From Rubrobacter aplysinae (GTDB taxonomy: Bacteria > Actinomycetota > Rubrobacteria > Rubrobacterales > Rubrobacteraceae), in contig NZ_LEKH01000007.1 in assembly GCF_001029505.1 (NCBI RefSeq), positions 62,001 to 126,000 of the forward strand: 64,000 bases of DNA, in the 5' to 3' direction. Numbering within the stretch: the stretch's first letter is position 1; every line of letters begins with the position of its first letter. Below, piece by piece: positions 25,244-33,606 of the stretch. Under the pieces are notes generated by a model that did no database searches, was not told the origin of the DNA, and saw nothing but the letters and a program-made list of their open reading frames with translations. A program made the translations under genes and the position numbers.

Positions 25244-25335
25244 GCGGTGGCTCGCATGAATCAAGGAAGCTCACCACCGCCCGGCGACATCCGGGAAGGT
25301 GTCAAATCGCCGGGCTTCATTATACGAGCCACCGC
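25244..25335. promoter_or_regulatory. Nested, mutually exclusive inverted repeats upstream of the iterons
   Basis: GCGGTGGCTCG (25244-25254) is exactly complementary to CGAGCCACCGC (25325-25335). Between them GCCCGGCGA (25279-25287) pairs with TCGCCGGGC (25307-25315). In addition CCACCGC at 25274-25280 could pair with the same left arm. Two alternative folds are therefore possible, as in attenuators or antisense-controlled leaders. It could equally be a terminator for the LuxR gene. Confidence 0.5.
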
Positions 25336-25405
25336 GGGACCTTGGAAGGAGTTACTGTGGCCCAGGTAAATCTGGCTTCAGCTAGCAAATCTCACAGTAT
25401 TAGGG

Positions 25406-25464
25406 TGCGTACCTGCGGGGAAATGGTGCGTACCTGCGGGGAAGGAACTGCGTACCTGCGAGGA
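25406..25464 (+). repeat. Iteron cluster A (three copies)
   Basis: Copies of TGCGTACCTGCGGGGA begin at 25406, 25427 and 25449; the third has CGAGGA in place of CGGGGA. The 21-22 bp period is two helical turns, placing all copies on one DNA face, as expected of Rep-binding iterons. Confidence 0.9.
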
Positions 25465-25585
25465 AAACCTCTATGTTCAGGAATCGGTGTCTCGTGGACG
25501 TGTGTCCAGCATATTGTCTATATCTAAGCCGTTTATCAGTTCTCCCGAAGCACATACAAGAGCATTCCTAACCCAAAAAGGTTCA

Positions 25586-25710
25586 TGCGTACCTGCGGGG
25601 AAGAGGTGCGTACCTGCGGGGAAGGAAGTGCGTACCTGCGGGGATAAATCTGCGTACCTGCGGGGGAAGAAACGCGTACCTGCGGGGATAAATCTGCGTA
25701 CCTGCGGGGA
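25586..25710 (+). repeat. Iteron cluster B (six copies)
   Basis: TGCGTACCTGCGGGGA begins at 25586, 25607, 25629, 25651, 25673 (first base C) and 25695, mostly 22 bp apart. The 121 bases between clusters A and B contain no full copy. This is not a CRISPR array because the gaps are only 5-6 bases. Confidence 0.92.
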
Positions 25711-25869
25711 AATCGATAATAAATTTTTCCTGCAAATCGGGAGATTTTGTCGGCTTTTCGCTGTCTCCTTTGTTTATGTTGTGTTTCCTGTTTGTATGTA
25801 TTGTCAACAGGAGCAGTTTTCGAATAAGTCCTGGGTACAGACGTCACTCGGGTGGGGGGAGGTACACAC
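25711..25869 (+). other. Probable replication origin core (AT-rich segment)
   Basis: AT-rich DNA (AATCGATAATAAATTTTT onward) lies directly after the last iteron and before rep, the usual position of the unwinding element. TTGTCAACA at 25801 is a weak match to a DnaA box (two mismatches from TTATCCACA). The initiator gene begins at the end of this stretch. Confidence 0.65.
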
Positions 25870-27432
25870 GTGAGCTTCAAGAAGGACGGCAGAGATAAGG
25901 GTGATCATCTTCGTTCCGGTGAGAGCAAGGATCAGAAGACTCTTTTCGACACCTTCAGTCTCCAGCTGGATCCACAAGACCTTGTACCTGTCTTCGCGGA
26001 AGGCAACTTCGAAGAGCATCCCCTGTTCCGCATGAGTTCTCAGGAGCGCACCGTTCGAGCCTACAGCTACGAATGGGCGTATAACGCTGAAGACGGGTTA
26101 CTGCTAAGAAAGAGATGGACCGTAGTCCCGTCTGGACAGTACGGCGCGCCCGGGCCGGCCGACCAGGATGTGTTTGTCGCTGTTATGGAACTTGTAGCCA
26201 GGCGTGGCGGATTGCCAGAGAGTGGCGAGATCGAGTTCTCCCTAAACGAATTGCTTAAAGTACTCCGCAAGTCTCGGGGAGGTAAGTCTTATGAGGCGTT
26301 AAAGGAATCCCTGCTCCGCATAGCGTTCACCGGTATAGAGAGCCACAATTCCTTCTACTCCGCCTCTATGAAAAGCTACATAGAGGATACCTTCCGGATA
26401 TGGGATGTCAGGTTCGCAGACTACGAGCCTTCCGGGGGTACGAGCACCAGCCGCCACACGTTGAAGTTCCATGACGTGTTCGTCAACAACTACTTCGCCC
26501 ATTACTTGAAGAACTTGGATACTAATCTCTACTGGTCCCTGAAATCCCCTATAGCCAAACGTCTGTACAGGCTGATAGACCAGAAAAGAGGTCAGGGTAG
26601 GTTCTGGGGGCAAGAGTTTTTCGAGCTTGCGCGCCAGATACCTCTCACCGGCTCATACAAGTACTCCTCGAAGATAAAGGAGAAGTTGAAGTCTCCGCAC
26701 GTAGAACTTGAGCGTGTGGGGTTTCTCCAATCCGTAAGCTATCAGGGCGGCCGGGTGGTGTATGAGGTCACGGAGGAGTACTCGCGTCAGAGAGTGGTGC
26801 GGGAGAGCTACCGTAGCAGTCCTGAGCATATCTTCGCGGTTGAACGACTAATCTCCGAAAACGTTCGTGGAGATGTTGCCCAGTCCTTGGTCGAGGAATA
26901 CGGCGTCGAGCACTGCCTGTACTATGCAGAAGCGCTCGTCGTGCAGCAGAATCTGTCAAACCCTGCCGGCTGGCTGATAGAGGCCATACGCAAGGGCTAT
27001 GCCCTAGTCGATCGCGGGGGTGAGAATTCGACAACCCAAGTCATTGGTGAAGACCCAGAACAGGTCAGTAGCTTGGATAGTGGCGAAGCGGTTGTGGACG
27101 AAGGTGGTTATGCGACTACTCGTGGTAGTTTGCCGGACACCGACCCGGAGGCGCTGGAGGTTTGGGAGAAGGTCCTTGAAGATGTTTCAGAGGAGATCAA
27201 TGCTCCCTCCCTGCGAGTCTGGTTCGAAGGCACGGTCCCGGTAGCGTTATCTGCGGAAACCCTGACAATTTCCGTGCCGAACGGTTTTGCTAGGGACTAC
27301 ATCGAAGAACGGTTCAAGGACCTCCTCGAAGCAGCCCTCACGAACCACCTCTCCCCCACCTCAGGCCTGGAGATCGTGGTCGGGGTAGAGGATCCTACAC
27401 ATAATACAGATAAACGAGGAGACGCCGGATGA
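25870..27432 (+). CDS. rep: Plasmid replication initiator (Rep) with a DnaA-domain-I-like C-terminus
   Basis: 520 residues from GTG at 25870, which follows GGGAGG at proper spacing; a GTG at 25852 lacks a site. The first 330 residues form the double winged-helix initiator expected to bind the iterons (WTVVPSGQYGAPGPADQDVF, a Lys-rich segment, SPIAKRLYRLIDQKRG). A linker follows, then residues about 430-500 read like DnaA domain I (LEVWEKVLEDVSEEI, LRVWFEGTVPV, TLTISVPNGFARDYIEERF). In DnaA this domain contacts DnaB helicase and DnaA itself, so the fusion may load the helicase directly. Next gene overlaps by ATGA. Confidence 0.9.
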   Translation: MSFKKDGRDKGDHLRSGESKDQKTLFDTFSLQLDPQDLVPVFAEGNFEEHPLFRMSSQERTVRAYSYEWAYNAEDGLLLRKRWTVVPSGQYGAPGPADQDVFVAVMELVARRGGLPESGEIEFSLNELLKVLRKSRGGKSYEALKESLLRIAFTGIESHNSFYSASMKSYIEDTFRIWDVRFADYEPSGGTSTSRHTLKFHDVFVNNYFAHYLKNLDTNLYWSLKSPIAKRLYRLIDQKRGQGRFWGQEFFELARQIPLTGSYKYSSKIKEKLKSPHVELERVGFLQSVSYQGGRVVYEVTEEYSRQRVVRESYRSSPEHIFAVERLISENVRGDVAQSLVEEYGVEHCLYYAEALVVQQNLSNPAGWLIEAIRKGYALVDRGGENSTTQVIGEDPEQVSSLDSGEAVVDEGGYATTRGSLPDTDPEALEVWEKVLEDVSEEINAPSLRVWFEGTVPVALSAETLTISVPNGFARDYIEERFKDLLEAALTNHLSPTSGLEIVVGVEDPTHNTDKRGDAG

Positions 27433-28205
27433 CTCGGATTGGAGGCATACCGGAAGACTTCGAGGCTGCATACGGAGGGCTTGTCGAAATCGTAGAGAGC
27501 ATTGGTAGTGGCGAAGTCTCAGAAGAGCTCGTCCCGGAGAAGGCGGACGAGTACAGGCGGGTGAACTGCCGGGGATCGGCCGCGCTGGCCGGTTCGGCGC
27601 TGCGGGCGCTGAGTTACGAGCTCTCCAGCAGGGGTCTACAAGAGGGAGCAACTAGCTACCCGCAAGAGTTGCAGGCCGTGGCGCTTGTCGAGGCTGTCCT
27701 GGAACCCGCACTGGTTACGCACGCAGCGGGGAACGAGACCTCCGAGATCGTTGAGGTTGCTCTACCCGAGCAGCTCCGAGAGATCACGCCTAACGGCAGA
27801 GGCTTCGTGATGGGCGAGCTTCAGATGACTTTTGAGCCTTGTCATTTCGCCCGAGGAGCTGGTCGGTTGATTTCTCCTGAGTTCCACTTCTTAGAGGAAC
27901 GGGTTGCGAGCCCCGATCCTACCGTTTGCGGTGAAGGAAGAAGTATTATGTGTCTCTATCAACCCCTCCCCCACCTCATGGCCCCTAACACAGGCAACAA
28001 CGGGCATCCTACTTCGCGCGAGGAGGCCGAATTTCGTCGCACACGGCCCGTCCTTACCCTCTCCAGTGGTCGTGGCCGTAAGAAACTCTCTCGGAAGCTC
28101 CTGGCGCTGCACAGCGGCTCTAGCGGGCTAGAGGTCGCCGGGACTGATCCTCTAGCAGTCTACTACCTACCCCGTGCCTTCCAAGGGTTGGAGGGTGAGC
28201 CATGA
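27429..28205 (+). CDS. Protein of unknown function coupled to rep
   Basis: 258 residues; its ATG overlaps the rep stop by four bases, so the two are coexpressed. The N-terminal third is acidic and helical, the middle contains FEPCHFARGAGRLISPEFHF, and the end is richer in Arg, Ser and Leu. No membrane helix, signal or known motif. A role in copy control or as an accessory replication protein is only suggested by position. Confidence 0.6.
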   Translation: MTRIGGIPEDFEAAYGGLVEIVESIGSGEVSEELVPEKADEYRRVNCRGSAALAGSALRALSYELSSRGLQEGATSYPQELQAVALVEAVLEPALVTHAAGNETSEIVEVALPEQLREITPNGRGFVMGELQMTFEPCHFARGAGRLISPEFHFLEERVASPDPTVCGEGRSIMCLYQPLPHLMAPNTGNNGHPTSREEAEFRRTRPVLTLSSGRGRKKLSRKLLALHSGSSGLEVAGTDPLAVYYLPRAFQGLEGEP

Positions 28206-28287
28206 ACTGATCACTAGCGAGCGTCACAACACGTCACAACACGCACCCTGCAAACAGACTAGCGAAGGAGATCAAAGGGAGAACACT

Positions 28288-29007
28288 ATGGGAAGACGCA
28301 GAGACAATGAACAAAGGACTCGCCAGATGAGGACCACCCGCCGCAATGGCGGCGGTTACCCGGGGCGCGGCTATGGCGGACATGAAGGTCCCCGAGGTGG
28401 CAGACCCCGGGATGATGGCCGAGGCTATGACCTCCGCGACTACCCGGCCGAGGCCCGTTACGGTCCCTACTTTGATAGGGGTGGAAGCCGCTACTACGAG
28501 GATGAGGCGGGAAACAGATATTACGCCGAAGACTACGAGGGACGCTACGACTCCCGCGACCGGGACAACGAGCGCGAGTATTACTGGCGCGAGCAGCAGT
28601 CTCGCCAGGAGACCCGCCGCATCGCTTACCTGGTCCTCGGCGGGGTGTTCGTGGCCGTGATAGCCCTGCTCGCAGTCTTCGCTCTTAGCGGGGACGACTC
28701 TCCACAGACCGCCCAGCAGGTTCCCGGACAAGCACCACAGCAGGCAGCTCCACAAGCTCCCCAGCAGGCTCCCGCTCCAGGGCAAGCCCCACAAGCGCCG
28801 CAGCCAGCTCCACAGCAGCAACCGCAGGCTCCGGCGGCACCCGCTCCGTCACAGAACCCGGCTAGCGCCGAACAGGTAGAAGGACTCAGGGCAGACATAG
28901 ATCGACAGCTCGCCGAGATCCGGCAGTCCATAAACGATCTAAGGCTGGAGATCATGAGCTGGTTCTCTAACTCCTCCAGCCAGGAGGGTCAGGAGAACTC
29001 GCCGTGA
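28288..29007 (+). CDS. Single-pass membrane protein with Gln/Pro/Ala repeats and coiled coil
   Basis: 239 residues from ATG 28288, after an AAAGGGAG site. Residues 1-110 are Arg/Gly/Tyr/Asp-rich (GGYPGRGYGGHEGPRGGRP), followed by one membrane helix (about 112-132), a long APQQAP-type repeat (about 140-190) and a short C-terminal heptad segment with LRADIDRQLAEIRQSINDL. The layout resembles bitopic envelope proteins that anchor or cross-bridge complexes. An earlier in-frame start at 28174 would overlap the previous gene. It overlaps the next gene by GTGA. Confidence 0.65.
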   Translation: MGRRRDNEQRTRQMRTTRRNGGGYPGRGYGGHEGPRGGRPRDDGRGYDLRDYPAEARYGPYFDRGGSRYYEDEAGNRYYAEDYEGRYDSRDRDNEREYYWREQQSRQETRRIAYLVLGGVFVAVIALLAVFALSGDDSPQTAQQVPGQAPQQAAPQAPQQAPAPGQAPQAPQPAPQQQPQAPAAPAPSQNPASAEQVEGLRADIDRQLAEIRQSINDLRLEIMSWFSNSSSQEGQENSP

Positions 29008-29702
29008 GAGGCCGCAAAGAGTCTACCCAGAGGCTAGCCATCTCCGGAATGCTTGAGCGGCTACTCGACAAGGCCGGATCAGCGGGCGAGACCGATACGG
29101 CGAGCGGAACCGAAGAGCCCTCGGACAGGATTGCGTCTTTCAGAATGTCGGCGCAGAGGCCGCTACAGAAGACCCACGACTACGACTACGAGTACGCCGG
29201 GTTCCATCTTGGCGCGGAGGCTAGCTGCCGGGTACGGATCTATCAGGACTCTGACTCGGCAGACCAGGGCGGGCAGCGGCCGGTTATCGTGCTCTCGCAG
29301 AAGTTGCCGCCGGGCGGTACCTCGATCACTAACCTCATCGAGGCGGTTACCGCCGAGGTGGTGCTGGCCGAGCTGCCCGAGAAGCTGCCGCGAAGTTGGC
29401 GAGAGAATCGCAAGGCTCTGCGCGAGTCCCCTTTCCATGTGGTGGAGCACTACAGCGAGGGAAACTCATTCGGCGGGTCAAACCCTGGTGATAAAGAGGA
29501 CGAGAGCACCTCTATCGTCACCTTCTCCGACTACCGGATTCAGGGTCCTCTGGGAGTGCCCGAAATCGAGCACGGCGACGTTGACGGAGAAGAGGTAACG
29601 ATAGTTCACGGCAACCACACCGAGCGGCCGCGCTTCGGTCAACCCGACTGGCATCACGAGGGCAGGGAAGCTATCGAGCGCCTGCTCGGAGGCCAGCTAT
29701 GA
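29004..29702 (+). CDS. Protein of unknown function between rep and sigma genes
   Basis: 232 residues, GTG start overlapping the preceding stop. Mixed alpha/beta character: YEYAGFHLGAEASCRVRIYQD and RPVIVLSQKLPPGGTSITNL look like beta-rich globular protein, and the end contains EVTIVHGNHTERPRFGQPDW. No membrane helix or signal. It is followed by the YdjM-like gene with an ATGATG overlap, so these genes form one operon. Family not recognised. Confidence 0.6.
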   Translation: MRGRKESTQRLAISGMLERLLDKAGSAGETDTASGTEEPSDRIASFRMSAQRPLQKTHDYDYEYAGFHLGAEASCRVRIYQDSDSADQGGQRPVIVLSQKLPPGGTSITNLIEAVTAEVVLAELPEKLPRSWRENRKALRESPFHVVEHYSEGNSFGGSNPGDKEDESTSIVTFSDYRIQGPLGVPEIEHGDVDGEEVTIVHGNHTERPRFGQPDWHHEGREAIERLLGGQL

Positions 29703-30259
29703 TGGGCCATACGCACGTCGTGGGAGGCGCCGCAGCCGGTCTTGCGGTCTCCTGGGCCGCAGGCCTCGGAGTCGAGGGAGCCGTAGCGCTGACCGCCGGG
29801 GCGGTGGCGACCTCGAAGCTGCCCGACGTGGACGCCAAGATCAACAGATCGCCGGACCACCGTTCGTTTCCGCACACCTTGATCGTCGGCGGCGGAGTCG
29901 CCGTGGTCGTGGCCTGTATCGCCTACGTGTGGCTGTGGGCCAACGCCTCGAGCTTCGCCGTGGGGCCTCTATCGGCGGGCGAGGTAGCTCTGATAGCTCC
30001 GGGCGGGGCTATCGGGTACCTCACCCACCTGGCGCTCGACGCGGCGACCAGTAGCGGGATCTGGCTGCTAGTGCCAAAGCACCGGCGGATTGGGTTGCCG
30101 CGCAAGTACGCCATAACAACCGGAGGACTCGGGGAGCTGGCGGTACTCGGAGTAATGCTGGCCGGAGCTTTTACGCTCGGATTCGGGGTACTCGGCGGCG
30201 CCGAGCTAGCTTCCGTGTCCAGTTCGCCTCTGGAAGGGATGGTGATCCGGGGTGGGTGA
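29699..30259 (+). CDS. YdjM-like (DUF457) membrane-bound metal-dependent hydrolase
   Basis: 186 residues. It begins MGHTHVVGGAAAGL, continues with an SKLPDVDAKI metal-site motif, DHRSFPHT, and GYLTHLALDA, which are the His/Asp signatures of the YdjM/DUF457 family. Four or so hydrophobic helices lie between them. Members sit in the inner membrane; the substrate is unclear, and the Escherichia coli relative is under LexA control. Placed between two plasmid genes of unknown function and the sigma factor. Confidence 0.8.
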   Translation: MMGHTHVVGGAAAGLAVSWAAGLGVEGAVALTAGAVATSKLPDVDAKINRSPDHRSFPHTLIVGGGVAVVVACIAYVWLWANASSFAVGPLSAGEVALIAPGGAIGYLTHLALDAATSSGIWLLVPKHRRIGLPRKYAITTGGLGELAVLGVMLAGAFTLGFGVLGGAELASVSSSPLEGMVIRGG

Positions 30260-31256
30260 GACCGGAACCAAGCATGAGTTGGTCGGCGCCGTGCGTAGTC
30301 CCGTACGGCATCTGCAGGCCAAGGAGAGGATCCACGGTGGCGAAAGCCGTCTCCGGGACCCGGCGACACCGGCGGGAGATAACGGTAGCCCGGCGGGTGG
30401 CGGCTATGCCCAGAGCCTCTCGGCCTACCTCGACACCATAAGCCGCAAGCCGCTTCTCTCGGCCGCCGGGGAAAGACTCTTGAGCCGGCGGGTGCGGACG
30501 GGCTGTCCCCGGGCAAAGCGCGAGCTCGTCGAGAGAAACCTGAGGCTCGTGGTGCATACCGTAAAGCGCTACCGGGGCCTTGGGGTGGACTTCGAGGAGC
30601 TCGTTCAGGAGGGCACTCTCGGCCTTATCCGGGCCGCCGAGAAGTTCGACCACACCAGGGGCCACAAGTTCTCCACCTATGCGACCTGGTGGGTGCGCCA
30701 GGCCGCCGGCCGTGCCGTGACCAATAAGGCCCGCGGCGTGCGCATCCCGGTCCACTACCAAGAGCAGCTCCGGGCGCTAAGAGAGGCCGAGAAGAAGCTG
30801 TCGGCGTCTATGGGACGAGAGCCTTCCGAGGAGGAAGTGGCCGCAGAGCTTGCGGTAAGCCCGCAGAAGGTCGCCCAGATGAAACGGGTCCGGCTGCCGG
30901 TGGCGAGCCTGGAAGCGCCGCTTGGGGGGATGTACGAGGGTGGCGAATCGGAGCCGGATTCGCCCGCACTGTCTTCGGTACTCGCCGACGAGGGTCCGGG
31001 GGTAAACCCCGAAGAGGAGTCTTTGGATTCCTCCGAGCGAGAACATGTAGGGTGCCTTTTGGAGCTCTTACCCCCCACCGAACGTCACGTCCTGCGCCGA
31101 CGTTACGGCCTAGACGGCGGGCGGGTGTGGACCCTCAGGGAGCTAGCAGAGGAGTCCGGCGCCCAGAGGGAGTTCGTGCGCCAGCAACAGAAGCGGGCAG
31201 AGCGGCGTTTGAGGAGCATGCTCGCCGCGGACTGGGATGAGCGAAAGACCGGGTAG
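30252..31256 (+). CDS. Sigma-70 family RNA polymerase sigma factor
   Basis: 334 residues, GTG start overlapping the previous gene by eight bases. Region 1.2/2.1 begins at SLSAYLDTISRKPLLSAAGE. Region 2 is complete (RNLRLVVHTVKRYRG, DFEELVQEGTLGLIRAAEKF, KFSTYATWWVRQA). Region 3 has the expected IPVHYQEQ, and region 4 the ERHVLRRRYGL and WTLRELAEE helices. It resembles group 2 (non-essential primary-like) sigma factors rather than extracytoplasmic ones. A plasmid-borne primary-type sigma may read promoters specific to the element. No anti-sigma gene is adjacent. Confidence 0.9.
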   Translation: MGETGTKHELVGAVRSPVRHLQAKERIHGGESRLRDPATPAGDNGSPAGGGYAQSLSAYLDTISRKPLLSAAGERLLSRRVRTGCPRAKRELVERNLRLVVHTVKRYRGLGVDFEELVQEGTLGLIRAAEKFDHTRGHKFSTYATWWVRQAAGRAVTNKARGVRIPVHYQEQLRALREAEKKLSASMGREPSEEEVAAELAVSPQKVAQMKRVRLPVASLEAPLGGMYEGGESEPDSPALSSVLADEGPGVNPEEESLDSSEREHVGCLLELLPPTERHVLRRRYGLDGGRVWTLRELAEESGAQREFVRQQQKRAERRLRSMLAADWDERKTG

Positions 31257-31464
31257 GAAATTACCGTGCCAAGATCCCGAACTGTACTGGTAATCCCTCC
31301 CCCACTGGTTCTTCGCCCGATTCTCCTTGCAAGCTTTTCCTACACTGTTCCTACACTGTGGATGCGCCACATTCCCGGCTACGTTTGGCACCGCCCGCGC
31401 CGGCGAACTTATCTAAACATTGCCCCAATGAACATGATCTATCGTAAAGAAGGAGGAAGATTCC

Positions 31465-32358
31465 ATGACAAGACCCGGAGCGGATGCCCGGCGGACCACG
31501 ATGCTAGACAAGCTCCTCGAAGCGGGCGCTGGGGGCTTTGGCACCGGCCCCGGTCTCGCCAGCGTCCTGGAGAGCGCGATCCCCATTGAAGCCAGCGAGC
31601 CCTTTAGCTACCTGCGCGAACGCACCCAGCACGTCCACGAGGAAGGCCCGGGAGGAGATCTCTCGGCGGCCGACTTCCCGGACTGTCACCCTGAGGGTTT
31701 GGCCGTTTTGGCAGAACTCGCCGGAGGGCGGCACATGGACGCGATTCCGCCCGTGTTCTTCGAGGGCTCCTTTCCAGCCGATAGGGCCACCGCCTTCGAT
31801 CCGCGTCCTGGCGAGACCGCTGGGATGGTCAGCACCGACCTCGAAAGCGTGAATGCCGGGGTGCTCGTGTTTTGCGGCGAGGACTTGCCAGAGAGGGTTG
31901 GCATCTCGCTACCCGATCAGACGCGCTACGTGTTGCGCGTAGTGCCTTACGTCGACATTGGAGCCGGCGCCACGAACATACACGGGCCGCCGATAATGTG
32001 GCTGATCCCGGTATCGGAGCACGGCGAGGTACTGGTGGAGCCAATAGACAAGGACATTGCTATCTTCGTCTACCCAACCCCCGAAGGCTCTGACTGGGAC
32101 CAGGATCAGGGTGCGCGTATTGTCCACCAGAGCCTGCGGTCAATGCTCTACGGCGTGCTGTTCGCAATGTGCTGCGCAAATTCCACAGCCAATTCGACAA
32201 CCGAGTGCGTCACGGCCGGATCACCGTCTTCGGCCGGGATCGGCACGCTGCACATTTCGGCACTTACCCAAAAGCTCGACCGGGAAGGGAAAGCTAAAGA
32301 GCTTGGCCTGGGCCACGCCCTTACGGTATGCCGTGAGGCATTCGGGCCTCTAGGCTGA
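31465..32358 (+). CDS. Protein of unknown function after the sigma gene
   Basis: 297 residues with an excellent GAAGGAGGAAG site before the ATG. The first 150 residues are acidic. Next comes a beta-rich stretch (RYVLRVVPYVDIGAGATNIH, MWLIPVSEHGEVLVEPID) and a final helix with Cys-Cys and Asn/Ser/Thr runs (FAMCCANSTANSTTEC). No signal or membrane helix. Two tandem copies of TTCCTACACTG lie about 110 bases upstream and could be part of its promoter. No family recognised. Confidence 0.65.
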   Translation: MTRPGADARRTTMLDKLLEAGAGGFGTGPGLASVLESAIPIEASEPFSYLRERTQHVHEEGPGGDLSAADFPDCHPEGLAVLAELAGGRHMDAIPPVFFEGSFPADRATAFDPRPGETAGMVSTDLESVNAGVLVFCGEDLPERVGISLPDQTRYVLRVVPYVDIGAGATNIHGPPIMWLIPVSEHGEVLVEPIDKDIAIFVYPTPEGSDWDQDQGARIVHQSLRSMLYGVLFAMCCANSTANSTTECVTAGSPSSAGIGTLHISALTQKLDREGKAKELGLGHALTVCREAFGPLG

Positions 32359-32368
32359 GAGGCTAGGC

Positions 32369-32871
32369 ACACGCGGATCGCGCCGGGCTACTGAACCTGA
32401 TCTCCGACTACCCTTTGCCCAGGGTGATCCTGGTGCACGGCAAAGGTGGCGCGCGGGTAACCCTTTAGAGTCCCTACACAAGGACCGCAAGGTGGTGCAG
32501 GCGATCAACGGGTCAGTGGTGGACCTCGCAAGCCGCCGTAGTACGGCAAGGCCGCACGCGGCAATGCGCACCACCTCGCTAACGTGGGCGATTTTGAGCA
32601 CGCTGCGGGAGAAAACCAGCCCTCGGAATATAAAGACAAATGTTTGCATTTTCAAACAAATGTCCGGCCTTCCTCTTCCCCGCACAAGGTTAGCAGGTTT
32701 AACACCCATGCAGAAGTGTGGGTGGAAGACGGGTTGGTGCTGATGAAGTTCCCGGACGAGGTGGACGTCGAACATCTTTTTCACAGGGGGCGCTACCGGA
32801 TGGAGCTAAGGCGGAGTATGGATGCAGATCAACAAGATTTGCGAGTGGAGATCCTCAGAGGTCCATCCTGA
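32369..32871 (+). pseudogene. Possible decayed coding region
   Basis: The DNA between the unknown gene and the partition locus contains protein-like pieces in different frames: LISDYPLPRVILVHGKGGAR ending in TAG near 32467, VVQAINGSVVDLASRR, and from about 32700 HAEVWVEDGLVLMKFPDEVD. No single long frame with a ribosome site joins them. The first piece faintly recalls the end of DnaE-type polymerases, but this is weak. The third piece could alternatively be a small real gene starting at 32584. Confidence 0.3.
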
Positions 32872-32890
32872 TCGAAATCCGCCTGCTGAT

Positions 32891-32985
32891 TAACTAAATT
32901 ATCAGTAAACTAAAAAATCAATTAACTGAATAATGAGTTTGCTGATTAGTTGATTAATCAATTAATCGCGCGTATCCTATAAACC
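32891..32985. repeat. AT-rich centromere-like repeats upstream of parA
   Basis: Several overlapping copies of TGATTAA/CAATTAA-type words in both orientations, including the palindrome TTGATTAATCAATTAA. Similar words recur after the partner gene at 34047-34082. Such repeats at a parA promoter usually bind the partition adaptor. Confidence 0.6.
32950..32978 (+). promoter_or_regulatory. parA promoter, probably leaderless
   Basis: TTGATT (32950-32955), 17 bases, TATCCT (32973-32978), then seven bases to the ATG at 32986. No ribosome site is present, so the transcript likely begins at the ATG. The promoter overlaps the repeats, which would allow autoregulation. Confidence 0.6.
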
Positions 32986-33606
32986 ATGATAATCACGGTC
33001 ACTAGCCATAAGGGAGGAGTGGGCAAGACTGTTACGGCTGTACACCTTGCCGCTTATCTCAGTTGGCATACGGGTATGAGTAATGAGGCGTCAACCCTGC
33101 TAGTGGATGCAGATCCAAACCACAATGCCCTGCGCTGGCAGCAGCGTGGAGCGCTGCCCTTCAGTGTCGTAGCCGAAGAACAGGCGGCGGAACACGCCCC
33201 AAAGCACCAGCATATAGTCATAGATACACAAGGCCGTCCAGGTAAAGATGATTTAGAAGCGTTGGTACAGGGCTGTGATCTACTGGTGATCCCTTCTATG
33301 CCGGATGCACTCTCGCTGGACACCTTGATGCTAACTATCGGGGAGCTCGAAGAGCTAGGTCGAAAAGACGGGTATCGGGTACTTTTGACTTCGGTGCCGC
33401 CTTGGCCTATACGATCCGGCAGCAAAGCGAGAAGGACCCTAGAAGATCTCGGAGTACCACTATTCGACGCCGAAATACGTCGTAGGGAGGCATTTCAGAA
33501 AGCAGCCATTATGGGCGTGCCTGTATATGATGCTAAAGACAGACGGGCTACAGACGGCTGGAATGACTATTGCCGGGTAGCGGAGGAGATCACCACACAA
33601 ACATGA
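32986..33606 (+). CDS. parA: ParA-type partition ATPase
   Basis: 206 residues, a small (type Ib) ParA without an N-terminal HTH. It has deviant Walker A SHKGGVGKTV, LLVDADPNHNALRW and the IVIDTQGRPG Walker B strand, then the DLLVIPSMPDALSLDT segment. ParA proteins oscillate or form gradients over the nucleoid to move plasmid copies. The next gene overlaps its stop (ATGA). Base composition is lower in GC than the surrounding genes, suggesting a different origin for this cassette. Confidence 0.92.
   Translation: MIITVTSHKGGVGKTVTAVHLAAYLSWHTGMSNEASTLLVDADPNHNALRWQQRGALPFSVVAEEQAAEHAPKHQHIVIDTQGRPGKDDLEALVQGCDLLVIPSMPDALSLDTLMLTIGELEELGRKDGYRVLLTSVPPWPIRSGSKARRTLEDLGVPLFDAEIRRREAFQKAAIMGVPVYDAKDRRATDGWNDYCRVAEEITTQT

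Noticed and set aside
25406-25710. CRISPR array
   Set aside because: The 16-bp units have only 5-6 bp between them at fixed phase; they are iterons upstream of rep.
28234-28821. Hydrophobic minus-strand frame opposite the Gln/Pro-repeat protein
   Set aside because: Mirror image of the repeat-rich coding strand; no ribosome site.
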